A DNA stretch of 64,000 nt from Croceibacterium xixiisoli (GTDB lineage Bacteria > Pseudomonadota > Alphaproteobacteria > Sphingomonadales > Sphingomonadaceae): NCBI RefSeq assembly GCF_009827305.1, contig NZ_WTYJ01000002.1, positions 930,001 to 994,000 on the forward strand, given 5' to 3'. Of this stretch, positions 48,220 through 56,516 are shown one piece after another. How positions within the stretch are numbered: position 1 is the stretch's first letter; each line of letters opens with the position of its first letter. The position numbers were made by a program, and so were the translations under genes. The notes under the pieces were generated by a model. It was not told where the DNA came from, did no database searches, and saw nothing but the letters and a program-made list of their open reading frames with translations.

Positions 48220-50511
48220 ATGCCCAGCAAATATAACGCAAGCCTGCCGTCGCGCGAGCAGATCCTGACATTCCTGCAATCCGCCGAAACGATTGTCGGC
48301 AAGCGCGAGATCGCCCGCCATTTCGGCTTGAAAGGGCAGGAGAAGATCAGCCTGAAGCACATGTTGAAAGACATGGCCGAGGAGGGGCTGATCGATGGCA
48401 AGAAAACCGCCTATCACCGCATGGGTGGCGTGCCCAAGGTCACGGTGCTGCGCGTGGTCGACATCGAAGAGGGGGAGGCGATTGCCATTCCCGACAGCTG
48501 GCAACCCGATGATGCCACTCCGCCGCCGCGCCTGCGCCTGATCGAGGGCAAACAGGGTGGCGCCCGCTACAGCCGCTCTGCGCTGAAAGTGGGCGACCGG
48601 GTGTTGGCGCGCACGGAGGAAGCCGGCAATGGCTGGCGCGCCCATCCGATGAAGAAACTGCCGGCATCGCATGAATCCATCCTCGGCGTGGTCGAGGTCG
48701 ACGCAGCGGGCCGGGCCTGGCTTTCCCCGGTGGACAAGCGCATCCGCAATTCTTCGCCCATCGCCGATCTGGGCGGGGCGGAATCGGGCAATCTGGTGCT
48801 GGCCGAACCGGCCGGGCGCGGCCCGCGCGCTGGGGTCAAGGTGGTGGAACTGCTCGGCGATCCGCTGGCGCCGCGCAGCTACAGCCTGATCGCCATTCAC
48901 AAATACGGCATTCCCCATCTGTTTGCCGAAGATGCGATCGAAGATGCCGAAATCGCTGCCGCCTTGCCGCTGAGTGAGGATCGTCGCGAGGATCTGCGCC
49001 ATTTGCCGATCGTCGCCATCGATCCGATCGATGCTCGCGATCATGACGATGCGATCTGGGCCGAGCCGGACGGGCAGGGCGGTTTCCGCGCGGTGGTTGC
49101 GATTGCGGATGTCAGTTTCTATGTCCGCCCGGGCAGCGCAATCGACCGCGAAGCCCGCAAGCGGGGCAATTCGGTCTATTTCCCTGACCGCGTCGTGCCG
49201 ATGCTGCCCGAGCTGCTGAGCGCCGACGTTTGCTCTCTGCGCGCTGGCGAAGACCGCGCGGCCATGGTCTGTCACATAACGATCGATGGTGAAGGGCATG
49301 TGACCGGCTGGCGCTTCACCCGCGCGCTGGTGCGGATTGCCGAAGTCATTCCCTATGAGCAGGCGCAGGCGCGCATCGATGAGGGAACAGCAAGCGAAAA
49401 CCTGCTCAATCTCTGGGCCGCGTGGAAGGCGCTAGCGGCGGCGCGCGCGGCGCGCGATCCGCTCGATCTCGATCTGCCCGAACGGCGCGTGGTGCTCGAC
49501 CAGCAGGGCCGGATCGCCGAAATCGCCATGCGCGAGCGGTTGGACGCACACCGCGTGGTCGAGGACTTCATGATCGCGGCCAATGTCGCGGCGGCCAAGG
49601 CGCTGGAAAGCAAGACGGCGCCGGTGGTCTATCGCGTGCATGAAGTGCCGACGCGGGAAAAGCTGGTCGCGCTGCGCGAATATTTTGATTCGCTGGGCAA
49701 GAAGCTGGCGCTGGGCCAAGTGATTACCCCCAGCCTGTTCAACCGCATGATCAAGGACGTGACCGATCCGGCCGAAAAGGCGCTGGTGATGGAAGCGGTG
49801 CTGCGCAGCCAGACCCAGGCTTTTTATAGCCCGGCAAATGCCGGCCATTTCGGCCTGTCATTGGGCTGTTATGCTCATTTCACCTCGCCCATTCGGCGCT
49901 ATTCCGATTTGCTCGTGCATCGCGCGCTGGTCGATGCTTTCGGGCTGGAGCAGCCCAAGCCGAAGGGGCGCGTTCCTGAGGACAGTGGGTTGTCGGAACA
50001 GGATCGCGGCGATCTGTCACGCATCACCGATGCCATCAGCCTGACCGAACGCCGCGCGATGGAGGCGGAACGCGACACCATCGATCGTTATGTCGCCGCA
50101 TGGCTCTCCGCCCGAATCGGGGAGGTTTTCCCGACTCGCATCACCGGGGTGCAAAAATTCGGCCTGTTCGCCACGATCGTGGGCCTGGGCGGCGATGGGC
50201 TGGTGCCGATTTCCGTGCTGGGGCGCGAATATTTCCACCATGACGAAGCCGCCCGTGCGCTGGTCGGCGATCAGACCGGCACTCGCTTTGCGATCGGCGA
50301 TCTGCTGGATCTGCGCCTGGCCGAAGCCAATCCGCTGACCGGCGCGTTGAAATTCGAGCCGGTCGATGCTGATGGGCAGGCCGTCGAACCGCGCGGCGCT
50401 CGTCCTGAACCCAAGCGCAAGAATGGGCTGAAGGGCAAGGATAAGGTGAAGCACATGGTCGGCAAACGCGGCCGCCCGGGCAATATCCGGCATCAGGGGC
50501 GCAAGCGGTAA
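48220..50511 (+). CDS. rnr: ribonuclease R
   Basis: A 763-aa 3'-5' exoribonuclease of the RNB family that degrades structured RNA and takes part in rRNA and tmRNA quality control. The RNB catalytic signature is AIDPIDARDHDDAIWAE, followed by SVYFPDRVVPMLPE and AHFTSPIRRYSDLLVHRAL. The C-terminal S1 domain (GVQKFGLFATIVGLGGDGLVPIS) and a basic tail are present. The ATG at 48220 lies 38 bp after the DUF6644-like gene. Confidence 0.96.
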   Translation: MPSKYNASLPSREQILTFLQSAETIVGKREIARHFGLKGQEKISLKHMLKDMAEEGLIDGKKTAYHRMGGVPKVTVLRVVDIEEGEAIAIPDSWQPDDATPPPRLRLIEGKQGGARYSRSALKVGDRVLARTEEAGNGWRAHPMKKLPASHESILGVVEVDAAGRAWLSPVDKRIRNSSPIADLGGAESGNLVLAEPAGRGPRAGVKVVELLGDPLAPRSYSLIAIHKYGIPHLFAEDAIEDAEIAAALPLSEDRREDLRHLPIVAIDPIDARDHDDAIWAEPDGQGGFRAVVAIADVSFYVRPGSAIDREARKRGNSVYFPDRVVPMLPELLSADVCSLRAGEDRAAMVCHITIDGEGHVTGWRFTRALVRIAEVIPYEQAQARIDEGTASENLLNLWAAWKALAAARAARDPLDLDLPERRVVLDQQGRIAEIAMRERLDAHRVVEDFMIAANVAAAKALESKTAPVVYRVHEVPTREKLVALREYFDSLGKKLALGQVITPSLFNRMIKDVTDPAEKALVMEAVLRSQTQAFYSPANAGHFGLSLGCYAHFTSPIRRYSDLLVHRALVDAFGLEQPKPKGRVPEDSGLSEQDRGDLSRITDAISLTERRAMEAERDTIDRYVAAWLSARIGEVFPTRITGVQKFGLFATIVGLGGDGLVPISVLGREYFHHDEAARALVGDQTGTRFAIGDLLDLRLAEANPLTGALKFEPVDADGQAVEPRGARPEPKRKNGLKGKDKVKHMVGKRGRPGNIRHQGRKR

Positions 50512-50531
50512 CCCGGTCTGTCGGAAAAGGG

Positions 50532-50984
50532 TCAACTCAGCCGATCGAGATCCTGATCGGACAAGCCACCGGGCACGATGAACAGCGGGCAGGGCAGGCT
50601 GCCCGCTGTGGCCGAAAAGTGGGTTACCAGCGGGCCCGGATTCCCTTCCGCCGCGGCGGCCAGCACCAGCGCTGCAACTTCGGGATGGGCCTGCAGATAT
50701 TCGACGATCACGGTCTTGCCGTCGCCGACTTTTACCGTGATCTGAGGGGATTGCCCGCCTTCGTTGATCAGTTCCCCGGCGGCGCTGTTGGCCAGCACTT
50801 CGGCCCGGTCGCGCGCTTCTTCCTCTATGGTGGCCTGCACCCCGGCAAAGGCGTTGAAGGCCTGGCGCGGCACCAGCGCGAGCAGATGCACGGTACCACC
50901 GGTGCGCGCGGCACGGCGTGCGGCAAAGCGCAGCGCGCCATGCGCCTCCTCGGTCTCGTCGATAATGACAAGGTATACGCGCAT
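50532..50984 (-). CDS. universal stress protein UspA family
   Basis: A 150-aa UspA domain protein. The N-terminus MRVYLVIIDETEEAHGALRFAARRA and the middle match Usp proteins; the ATP-binding G-2x-G-9x-G(S/T) motif is not clear, so nucleotide binding is doubtful. The ATG at 50984 has GGGGGAAGGGA upstream, partly inside a hairpin (50996-51025). It is divergent from pdhC. The frame to 51041 adds residues without family likeness. Confidence 0.82.
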   Translation of the reverse strand: MRVYLVIIDETEEAHGALRFAARRAARTGGTVHLLALVPRQAFNAFAGVQATIEEEARDRAEVLANSAAGELINEGGQSPQITVKVGDGKTVIVEYLQAHPEVAALVLAAAAEGNPGPLVTHFSATAGSLPCPLFIVPGGLSDQDLDRLS

Positions 50985-50995
50985 GATCCGATCCC

Positions 50996-51025
50996 TTCCC
51001 CCGGGGCCAGAGATTATCGGGGGAA
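50996..51025 (-). promoter_or_regulatory. hairpin overlapping the UspA gene ribosome-binding site
   Basis: On the minus strand TTCCCCCG (51025-51018) pairs perfectly with CGGGGGAA (51003-50996) around a 14-nt loop. The second arm is the 5' part of the purine-rich ribosome-binding site, 11 bp before the ATG at 50984. It may limit translation until opened. As DNA the same dyad could be an operator shared with pdhC. Confidence 0.45.
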
Positions 51026-51112
51026 ACTTGTCGGTGCGCAAGGTCTTGCCCGCACAGTGTAATTGGCATTAGACGGCTGGGCAAACAGCCGGATAGGATT
51101 AAGCTGCACACC

Positions 51113-52405
51113 ATGCCTATAGCGATCAAGATGCCCGCCCTGTCCCCGACCATGGAAGAGGGGACGCTTGCCAAGTGGCTGGTAAAGGTGGGCGATCAGG
51201 TCCGCGCCGGCGACATCATGGCAGAAATCGAAACCGACAAGGCGACGATGGAATTCGAAGCCGTCGATGAAGGCGTGATTGCCCATATTGCCGTCGAAGA
51301 AGGCACCGAAGGCGTAAAGGTCGGCGCGGTTATCGCCACCCTGGCCGAAGAAGGTGAAGATCCTGCCAGCGTTGCGCCTGCCTCTGGTGAGAAGGCAGCA
51401 CCTGCCGCTGCCCCGGCAGAAGCCGCACCGGCAGCAGCCCCTGCAACAAGCGCGGCACCTGCACCGGCAGCGTCGGCCCCTGCCGCATCGACCGATTCCG
51501 GCAATCGCGTGCTCGCATCGCCGCTGGCCAAGCGAATCGCCGCCAACAACGGGATCGATCTGGCCAATGTGAAGGGCACCGGCCCTGGCGGCCGTATCGT
51601 GAAGGCTGACGTGGAAGGCGGCGCCCCTGCTGCCACTGCTCCGGCCGCTGCCGCCCCCGCCGCAAGCCCGACGCCGGCCGCCGCGCCCGCGCCCGTTCAG
51701 GCCCAGGACTTCGGCATCCCGCATCAAGCGGAAAAGCTGTCCGGCATGCGCAAGACCATCGCCCGCCGCCTTAGCGAATCGAAGCAGCAGGTGCCGCATA
51801 TCTATCTGACGGTGGATATCCGCCTCGACGCGCTGCTCAAGCTGCGCTCGCAGCTCAATGGCGCGCTGGAATCGCAGGGTGTGAAGCTGTCGGTCAACGA
51901 TCTGCTGATCAAGGCGCTGGCCAAGTCGCTGATCGCCGTGCCGGAATGCAATGTGCAGTTCGCCGGTGACCAGCTGCTGAAGTTCAGCCGCGCCGATGTC
52001 TCGGTGGCCGTGTCCATCCCTTCGGGCCTGATCACACCGATCATCGTCGATGCCGGGAACAAGTCTGTCAGTGCGATCAGCACGCAGATGAAGGATCTTG
52101 CCGGGCGTGCGCGCGAAGGCAAGCTGTCGCCGGAAGAATACCAGGGCGGCACTGCCAGCCTATCCAACATGGGCATGTTCGGCATCAAGCAGTTCGAAGC
52201 CATCATCAACCCGCCGCAGGGCATGATCATGGCGATCGGGGCCGGTGAAAAGCGGCCCTTCGTGGTCGACGACGCGCTGCAGATCGCCACGGTGATGAGC
52301 GCCACGGGCAGCTTCGACCACCGCGCCATCGATGGTGCGGATGGTGCCCGCCTGATGAAGGCGTTCAAGGAATATTGCGAGGCGCCGCTGGGCCTGGTGG
52401 CATAA
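51113..52405 (+). CDS. pdhC: pyruvate dehydrogenase complex E2 (dihydrolipoamide acetyltransferase)
   Basis: A 430-aa E2 subunit: one N-terminal lipoyl domain with the lipoylated Lys43 ([11 protein letters not shown]), an Ala/Pro-rich linker, the E1/E3-binding domain ([30 protein letters not shown]), a second linker and the catalytic domain with His403 in [13 protein letters not shown]. It transfers the acetyl group from E1 to CoA. The E1 genes are not in the window. A CGGCTG/CAGCCG hairpin (51074-51091) lies in its leader. The 3' neighbours SH3-like, thioesterase and lpdA are in the same operon. Confidence 0.95.
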   Translation: MPIAIKMPALSPTMEEGTLAKWLVKVGDQVRAGDIMAEIETDKATMEFEAVDEGVIAHIAVEEGTEGVKVGAVIATLAEEGEDPASVAPASGEKAAPAAAPAEAAPAAAPATSAAPAPAASAPAASTDSGNRVLASPLAKRIAANNGIDLANVKGTGPGGRIVKADVEGGAPAATAPAAAAPAASPTPAAAPAPVQAQDFGIPHQAEKLSGMRKTIARRLSESKQQVPHIYLTVDIRLDALLKLRSQLNGALESQGVKLSVNDLLIKALAKSLIAVPECNVQFAGDQLLKFSRADVSVAVSIPSGLITPIIVDAGNKSVSAISTQMKDLAGRAREGKLSPEEYQGGTASLSNMGMFGIKQFEAIINPPQGMIMAIGAGEKRPFVVDDALQIATVMSATGSFDHRAIDGADGARLMKAFKEYCEAPLGLVA

Positions 52406-52406
52406 G

Positions 52407-52817
52407 ATGCGCGCCGCGCGCGTTCTGTTTCTGTCTTTCTGCGCAGTCTTTCCGGGTTCGGCGGCCGTCGCCGACGAGCCTGAGAGGGCCCCGTTCATCG
52501 GGCGCGACGGACCGGAAATGGATGCGTGCGGCGGGATCGCCAGCGTGTTCGGGCGAGATTCGCGGGGTCGGGAAACCCTCCCGGTGCGCGAATTGCCGGA
52601 TGAATATGCCCGCAAGAAGGATGATCTGCCGCCGCGCACGCTGGTCTGGCTATGCGACGCCGAGGGTGAGTGGCAGGGCATCGTATACCCCAGCGGGGAA
52701 TTCCAGGAATTGCAGGACTGCCGCGTGAGCAGCCCGATCGCTGAACCAAGAGCCTATGCTGGCCCGTGCAAATCGGGCTGGGTCCAGGCCAACCGCCTGC
52801 AATTGGTGGCCGGTTGA
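52407..52817 (+). CDS. exported SH3-like protein of unknown function
   Basis: A 136-aa protein with a signal peptide ending near AAVADEP. The mature part has four cysteines and looks like a small bacterial SH3-like fold (LPVRELP, VWLCDAEGEWQGIVYP, CKSGWVQANRLQLVAG). Such domains often bind peptidoglycan peptides. It starts 1 bp after the pdhC stop and its own stop overlaps the thioesterase start, so it is translated with metabolic genes although it is exported; this mismatch is odd. Confidence 0.7.
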   Translation: MRAARVLFLSFCAVFPGSAAVADEPERAPFIGRDGPEMDACGGIASVFGRDSRGRETLPVRELPDEYARKKDDLPPRTLVWLCDAEGEWQGIVYPSGEFQELQDCRVSSPIAEPRAYAGPCKSGWVQANRLQLVAG

Positions 52818-53203
52818 TGGCGAGCCCGGAGATTATCGCCGGCCGGGATCCGGCCATTCGCGTCACCGGAATGCCCGCCGATACCAATGCCTATGGCGAT
52901 ATCTTCGGTGGCTGGCTGATGAGCGTGATGGACAGCGCTGCCGGCCTGACCGCCGCCCGCCGCGCACGGGGACGGGCTGTTACCGTTGCCATGGATGGGA
53001 TGCAGTTCCATCATCCGGTGAAGGTGGGGGACGAGGTTTCCGTTTACACCGATATCGAACGTGTCGGGCGGACCAGCCTGGTCATTGCGGTAGAGGCATG
53101 GCGTCGCCACCGGCACGAAGAAGAAGCAATCAAGGTGACGGAGGCCAAGTTCACCTTTGTCGCCGTTGATGATGACGGGCGCCCACGCCCTATTGACCGT
53201 TGA
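52817..53203 (+). CDS. acyl-CoA thioesterase (hotdog fold)
   Basis: A 128-aa hotdog-fold thioesterase like YciA/BACH (signature IFGGWLMSVMDSAAGLTAARRARGRAVTVAMDGMQFHHPVKVGDEV). It would hydrolyse acyl-CoA to free acid and CoA. Its start shares a base with the upstream stop (TGATG at 52815-52819). Its place between PDH E2 and E3 suggests control of acetyl-CoA or CoA levels (inference). Confidence 0.88.
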   Translation: MASPEIIAGRDPAIRVTGMPADTNAYGDIFGGWLMSVMDSAAGLTAARRARGRAVTVAMDGMQFHHPVKVGDEVSVYTDIERVGRTSLVIAVEAWRRHRHEEEAIKVTEAKFTFVAVDDDGRPRPIDR

Positions 53204-53215
53204 GGAGCAGGCCAA

Positions 53216-54625
53216 GTGGCTGAAAATTACGATGTTATCGTTCTGGGTTCTGGTCCTGGCGGCTATGTAGCTGCCATCCGTGCGGCGCAGCTGGGGCTGA
53301 AGACCGCGATCGTGGAGCGGGAACTGCTTGGCGGGATCTGCCTCAACTGGGGCTGCATTCCGACCAAGGCGCTGCTGCGTTCGGCTGAAATCTTCCACTA
53401 CATGCAGCACGCCAAGGATTATGGCCTGGTTGCCAAGGAGATCGAAGCCGATCTTGCGGCGATCGTGAAGCGCAGCCGGGGCGTGTCCAAGCAGCTCAAT
53501 CAGGGCATTGCGCATCTTATGAAGAAGAACAAGATCGCCGTGCACATGGGCACGGGATCGTTCAAGAGCGCCAACACGCTGGAAGTGAAGGGCGACAAGG
53601 GCACCGAAACGATCAGTGCCAAGCACATCATCGTCGCCACCGGCGCGCGTGCGCGCGACCTGCCCTTCGCCCCGGCAGACGGCAAGCGCGTGTGGACCTA
53701 TCGCCATGCGATGACCCCGACCGAAAAGCCGAGCAAGCTGCTGGTGATCGGATCGGGCGCGATCGGCATCGAATTCGCCAGCTTCTACAATGATCTGGGC
53801 AGCGATGTGACCGTGGTCGAAATGCTCGACCGGATCGTTCCGGTGGAAGATGCCGATGTCTCGACCTTCCTGGAAAAGGCACTGACCAAGCAGGGCATGA
53901 CGATCAAGACCGGCGCCGCTCTGGAAGAGCTGAAGGTGACCGACAAGGGCGTTTCCGCGAAGATCAAGGGCAAGGACGGCAAGGTCGAAGCCGGCGAATA
54001 CAGCCATGTGATCGTCGCCATCGGCATCGTTCCCAACACCGAAAACATTGGCATCGAAAAGCTGGTCGAACTGGATCGCGGTTTCATCCAGATCGATCCC
54101 TATGGCCGCACCAAAACCAATGGCGTATGGGCGATCGGCGATTGCGTGCCGGGCCCGTGGCTGGCGCACAAGGCGAGCCATGAAGGCGTGACCGCCGCTG
54201 AAGCCATTGCGCAGGAACTGGGCAACAAGGACGTTCACCCGCACGCGCTGGATCGCAGCGCAATTCCGGGCTGCACCTATTGCCACCCGCAGATCGCCAG
54301 CGTCGGCCTGACCGAAGCCAAGGCGAAGGAAGCCGGCTATCAGTTGAAGGTCGGCACGTTCCCCTTCATTGGCAATGGCAAGGCCATCGCGCTGGGTGAA
54401 CCCGAAGGCTTCATCAAGACGGTGTTCGATGCCAAGACCGGTGAACTGCTGGGCGCCCATATGATCGGTGCGGAAGTGACCGAATTGATCCAGGGCTACA
54501 CCGTTGGCAAGACGCTGGAAACGACCGAAGCCGAACTGATGAACACGGTCTTCCCGCATCCCACGCTCAGCGAAATGATGCATGAAAGCGTGCTCGCAGC
54601 TTATGGGCGCGCACTGCACATCTGA
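53216..54625 (+). CDS. lpdA: dihydrolipoyl dehydrogenase (E3)
   Basis: A 469-aa flavoprotein disulfide reductase that reoxidises lipoyl groups in the pyruvate and oxoglutarate dehydrogenase complexes. FAD site VLGSGPGGYVAAIRA at residues 9-23, redox-active Cys42 and Cys47 in GICLNWGCIPTK, NAD site VIGSGAIGIEFASF, and the C-terminal catalytic His/Glu in HPTLSEMMHE. The start is a GTG at 53216 with GAGGAG upstream. The operon is pdhC-SH3-thioesterase-lpdA. Confidence 0.95.
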   Translation: MAENYDVIVLGSGPGGYVAAIRAAQLGLKTAIVERELLGGICLNWGCIPTKALLRSAEIFHYMQHAKDYGLVAKEIEADLAAIVKRSRGVSKQLNQGIAHLMKKNKIAVHMGTGSFKSANTLEVKGDKGTETISAKHIIVATGARARDLPFAPADGKRVWTYRHAMTPTEKPSKLLVIGSGAIGIEFASFYNDLGSDVTVVEMLDRIVPVEDADVSTFLEKALTKQGMTIKTGAALEELKVTDKGVSAKIKGKDGKVEAGEYSHVIVAIGIVPNTENIGIEKLVELDRGFIQIDPYGRTKTNGVWAIGDCVPGPWLAHKASHEGVTAAEAIAQELGNKDVHPHALDRSAIPGCTYCHPQIASVGLTEAKAKEAGYQLKVGTFPFIGNGKAIALGEPEGFIKTVFDAKTGELLGAHMIGAEVTELIQGYTVGKTLETTEAELMNTVFPHPTLSEMMHESVLAAYGRALHI

Positions 54626-54658
54626 AAAATCCGTCATGCTGGCGCATCACAGCCTCCC

Positions 54659-54697
54659 GGAGCGGAAACAACCTGCTGATCAGGATGTTTCCGCTCC
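54659..54697 (+). repeat. strong inverted repeat after lpdA
   Basis: A 12-bp perfect inverted repeat (GGAGCGGAAACA at 54659-54670, TGTTTCCGCTCC at 54686-54697) with an inner CCTG/CAGG stem (54672-54675, 54681-54684) and a CTGAT loop. It can be an lpdA terminator without a U-tract, an operator, or a leader hairpin of the 45-codon ORF whose ribosome-binding site starts just after it. Confidence 0.65.
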
Positions 54698-54709
54698 GAG
54701 AGGTTTGCG

Positions 54710-54847
54710 ATGGAATATGAACTGCAGGATCTGGAAATTTGCGGGGAAGAAAGCTCCCCATGTTTCCGCCACGTCCCTTCATGGACGGCGGAACTGCAAC
54801 AAATGCAGCCGGACAGTTTCGAACATGATGGCATGAACCAGCAATAA
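54710..54847 (+). CDS. possible small protein gene (45 aa)
   Basis: An ORF of 45 codons, ATG at 54710 and TAA at 54845-54847. GAGAGG lies 6 bp upstream as a good ribosome-binding site. The peptide is acidic (MEYELQDLEICGEE at the start, DGMNQQ at the end) with two cysteines and no membrane segment or recognised family. Its TAA lies inside the left arm of a terminator-like hairpin (54841-54871), and a strong hairpin precedes it, so it looks like a complete miniature unit. Chance cannot be excluded at this length. Confidence 0.4.
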   Translation: MEYELQDLEICGEESSPCFRHVPSWTAELQQMQPDSFEHDGMNQQ

Positions 54848-54871
54848 GGGAGCAACCGGCCCCCTTATTGC
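54841..54871. terminator. hairpin at the end of the 45-codon ORF, shared with the DUF3060 gene
   Basis: GCAATAAGGG (54841-54850) and CCCTTATTGC (54862-54871) pair perfectly around an 11-nt loop. It sits between convergent units and is probably a bidirectional terminator. It lacks a long U-tract. Confidence 0.55.
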
Positions 54872-54878
54872 TGCGTGG

Positions 54879-55235
54879 TCACCGCCGGCGCTGAACCTGA
54901 TTGGCTGCGCCTTCCACGGACAGGGCAGGGCGGGCATCGCCAGGCATGGACCAGTTCACCCGATTGCTGGCCCCTTCGACCCGAACCCTCGCGCCCGGTG
55001 CCAGATCGATAGTGACGGTGTTACCGGCACCTTCGATAGTCAGGCTGGAACAGGCGCCGGTGATGGTCAGCGTGTTGCTCGCCCCTTCCACATGGACCGG
55101 GCCGCCATTGCAATCGACACGATTATCGGTTTGACCGGCACCTTCGATATGCACCCCCTGCTGCGCCGATGCCGCCATTGGCAAAGCGACACCGAACGCC
55201 AGCGCGACCCAGGCAGCGTTACGATAATGGCCCAT
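54879..55235 (-). CDS. DUF3060 domain exported protein
   Basis: A 118-aa protein with a signal peptide ending near ASAQQ. The mature part is built of the repeat-like DUF3060 pattern (VHIEGAGQTDNRVDCNGGPVHVEGASNTLTITGACSSLTIEGAGNTVTIDL), which predicts a small right-handed beta-solenoid. Its function is unknown. AAAGGAAC precedes the ATG at 55235 on the minus strand; the frame to 55265 is longer but lacks a good signal. Confidence 0.82.
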   Translation of the reverse strand: MGHYRNAAWVALAFGVALPMAASAQQGVHIEGAGQTDNRVDCNGGPVHVEGASNTLTITGACSSLTIEGAGNTVTIDLAPGARVRVEGASNRVNWSMPGDARPALSVEGAANQVQRRR

Positions 55236-55440
55236 AAATTGTTCCTTTCCACGGTATTGCATCATGGTCTGTTGCCAATGCCAGAGATGAATATTTTCTC
55301 CCGCCGCAGAAGCCCCTTGCGACAGACGGCACAGGGGCGACGGCCAGCGGAGAACAATGCGTTGCTGCTCAAGCGCCGCCCGGCAAAGCCCGGCAGATCA
55401 TTGTCCTGCGGCCCAGATCTCAGCCTGTTGCTCAACCAAG

Positions 55441-55580
55441 AAAAAAGGCCCTGCCGTTGCCGGCGGGCCTTGAGAGTTTTGGGAGAGGATGCCTGAAAGG
55501 CACCTCGCTTATCCAGCAATCCGCGCCGCCCAACCAGCGCAAAAGCATCAACATGAATTGCATTTTCTGCAATATGACGA
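55441..55580 (-). ncRNA. candidate minus-strand small RNA
   Basis: A strong minus-strand terminator ends a stretch with no plausible ORF. Upstream on the same strand there is a GAGGTGCC/GGCATCCTC-type hairpin and the palindrome at 55557-55573. The 5' end is unknown, and the nearest upstream minus gene is the YcxB-like gene (stop at 55833), so a long 3' UTR of that gene is the alternative. Confidence 0.35.
55445..55471 (-). terminator. minus-strand intrinsic terminator
   Basis: AAGGCCC (55445-55451) pairs with GGGCCTT (55465-55471), with an inner CCG/CGG stem. On the minus strand it is followed by a run of T (complement of 55441-55446). This is one of the clearest terminators in the window. 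Confidence 0.75.
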
Positions 55581-55832
55581 AATCTAATGTGGTGACGGGG
55601 GCGCCTTGGCGTAATATCGGTCATTCAATCGTCGGCTGCCGGCCCTGACCTCGAGGCATGGATAGGCCTGCGTTCGTGCCACGTTGCAGCGCCAGATCAT
55701 GCCAGCCTCCAATTCTCCGTCGATTGGGAAGACTTGACCGGGCCGGTATCCTGGATCTCACCCCGCAGATCGCGGCATTTGATTGGAACGGCGCAACGGT
55801 CCACTTTCAACCTGTAGAGCATCCTTGCTGGA

Positions 55833-56333
55833 TCAGGCCCGCGCATCCGGAAAGCTGAGGATCTGTTCCGGCGACAACACCCGCGTGGGGACGAAGTTCA
55901 TCAGTGCGTCGCTCTGCCGCAGCAGGATCATGTCTTGCCCTTTGACGATCGAGGAAAAGTCGCTCCAGGCAAAAGTGGATGATCCACGTGCGGAGCGGAA
56001 CGACACGCTTTCCGCTGACCATTCCACGGTGGTTTCGCCGTGCAGGTCACGCTGTTGCGCGAAGATGTGCTTTGCCTGCCAACGTTGGCGCCAATAGCCG
56101 ATCACGACGCACAGCGAGATGATGACGATCCAATAGGCCCCACCGGCCAGCGCAGCGATTCCCACCGGGGCAATATTCCATTGCCAGGCGGCGAGGGCAG
56201 CCGCCACCGACACCGACAAGGTGCCCCAAAGGTAGATTTTCAACACCCGCCCGGATCGAATGCTGGACACAAGGTTCAACCGATAGACGGCGAGAAGGTC
56301 TTCGACTGTGGGAGTAAACCGGATCGATTGCAT
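55833..56333 (-). CDS. YcxB-like membrane protein
   Basis: A 166-aa protein with two adjacent hydrophobic segments (about residues 35-55 and 60-80) and a C-terminal YcxB-like domain (VEWSAESVSFRSARGSSTFAWSDFSSIVKGQDMILLRQ). The family function is unknown. The start ATG at 56333 has no strong ribosome-binding site. A strikingly AT-rich palindrome lies about 120 bp upstream (56457-56470). Confidence 0.72.
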   Translation of the reverse strand: MQSIRFTPTVEDLLAVYRLNLVSSIRSGRVLKIYLWGTLSVSVAAALAAWQWNIAPVGIAALAGGAYWIVIISLCVVIGYWRQRWQAKHIFAQQRDLHGETTVEWSAESVSFRSARGSSTFAWSDFSSIVKGQDMILLRQSDALMNFVPTRVLSPEQILSFPDARA

Positions 56334-56456
56334 CAGGTGAGCGTGCCGCTTGTAGGCGACGGATGCAATGGCCGATGACAGGGTTCAGGCGGGCGGGTTT
56401 GGCATGACCGCAATCATGGATCACAGACCATCTCTGGAACTTCGAGGTCCGGATTG

Positions 56457-56470
56457 ATAATATATATTAT
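56457..56470. promoter_or_regulatory. AT-only palindrome upstream of the YcxB-like gene
   Basis: A 14-bp perfect palindrome made only of A and T (ATAATAT followed by ATATTAT) in a GC-rich genome. It may hold a -10 element for the YcxB-like gene, or be a protein-binding site. No good -35 could be placed. Confidence 0.3.
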
Positions 56471-56516
56471 GTTAAATCGGAAACGGTCGGTCCTGGGGAT
56501 CAACCCTCACGACATC

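Larger units (their letters stand above)
55236..55832. other. 597-bp gap without a clear protein gene
   Basis: No ORF here has a family match. The stretch holds a minus-strand terminator (55445-55471), a short palindrome ATTGCA-GAAAA-TGCAAT (55557-55573) and a region (55640-55858) where two overlapping plus-strand frames look faintly protein-like, perhaps a decayed gene. A 120-codon minus frame (55262-55624) crosses the terminator and is probably not real. Confidence 0.6.

Noticed and set aside
55262-55624. 120-codon minus-strand frame
   Set aside because: It runs through a strong intrinsic terminator on its own strand and has no family likeness.
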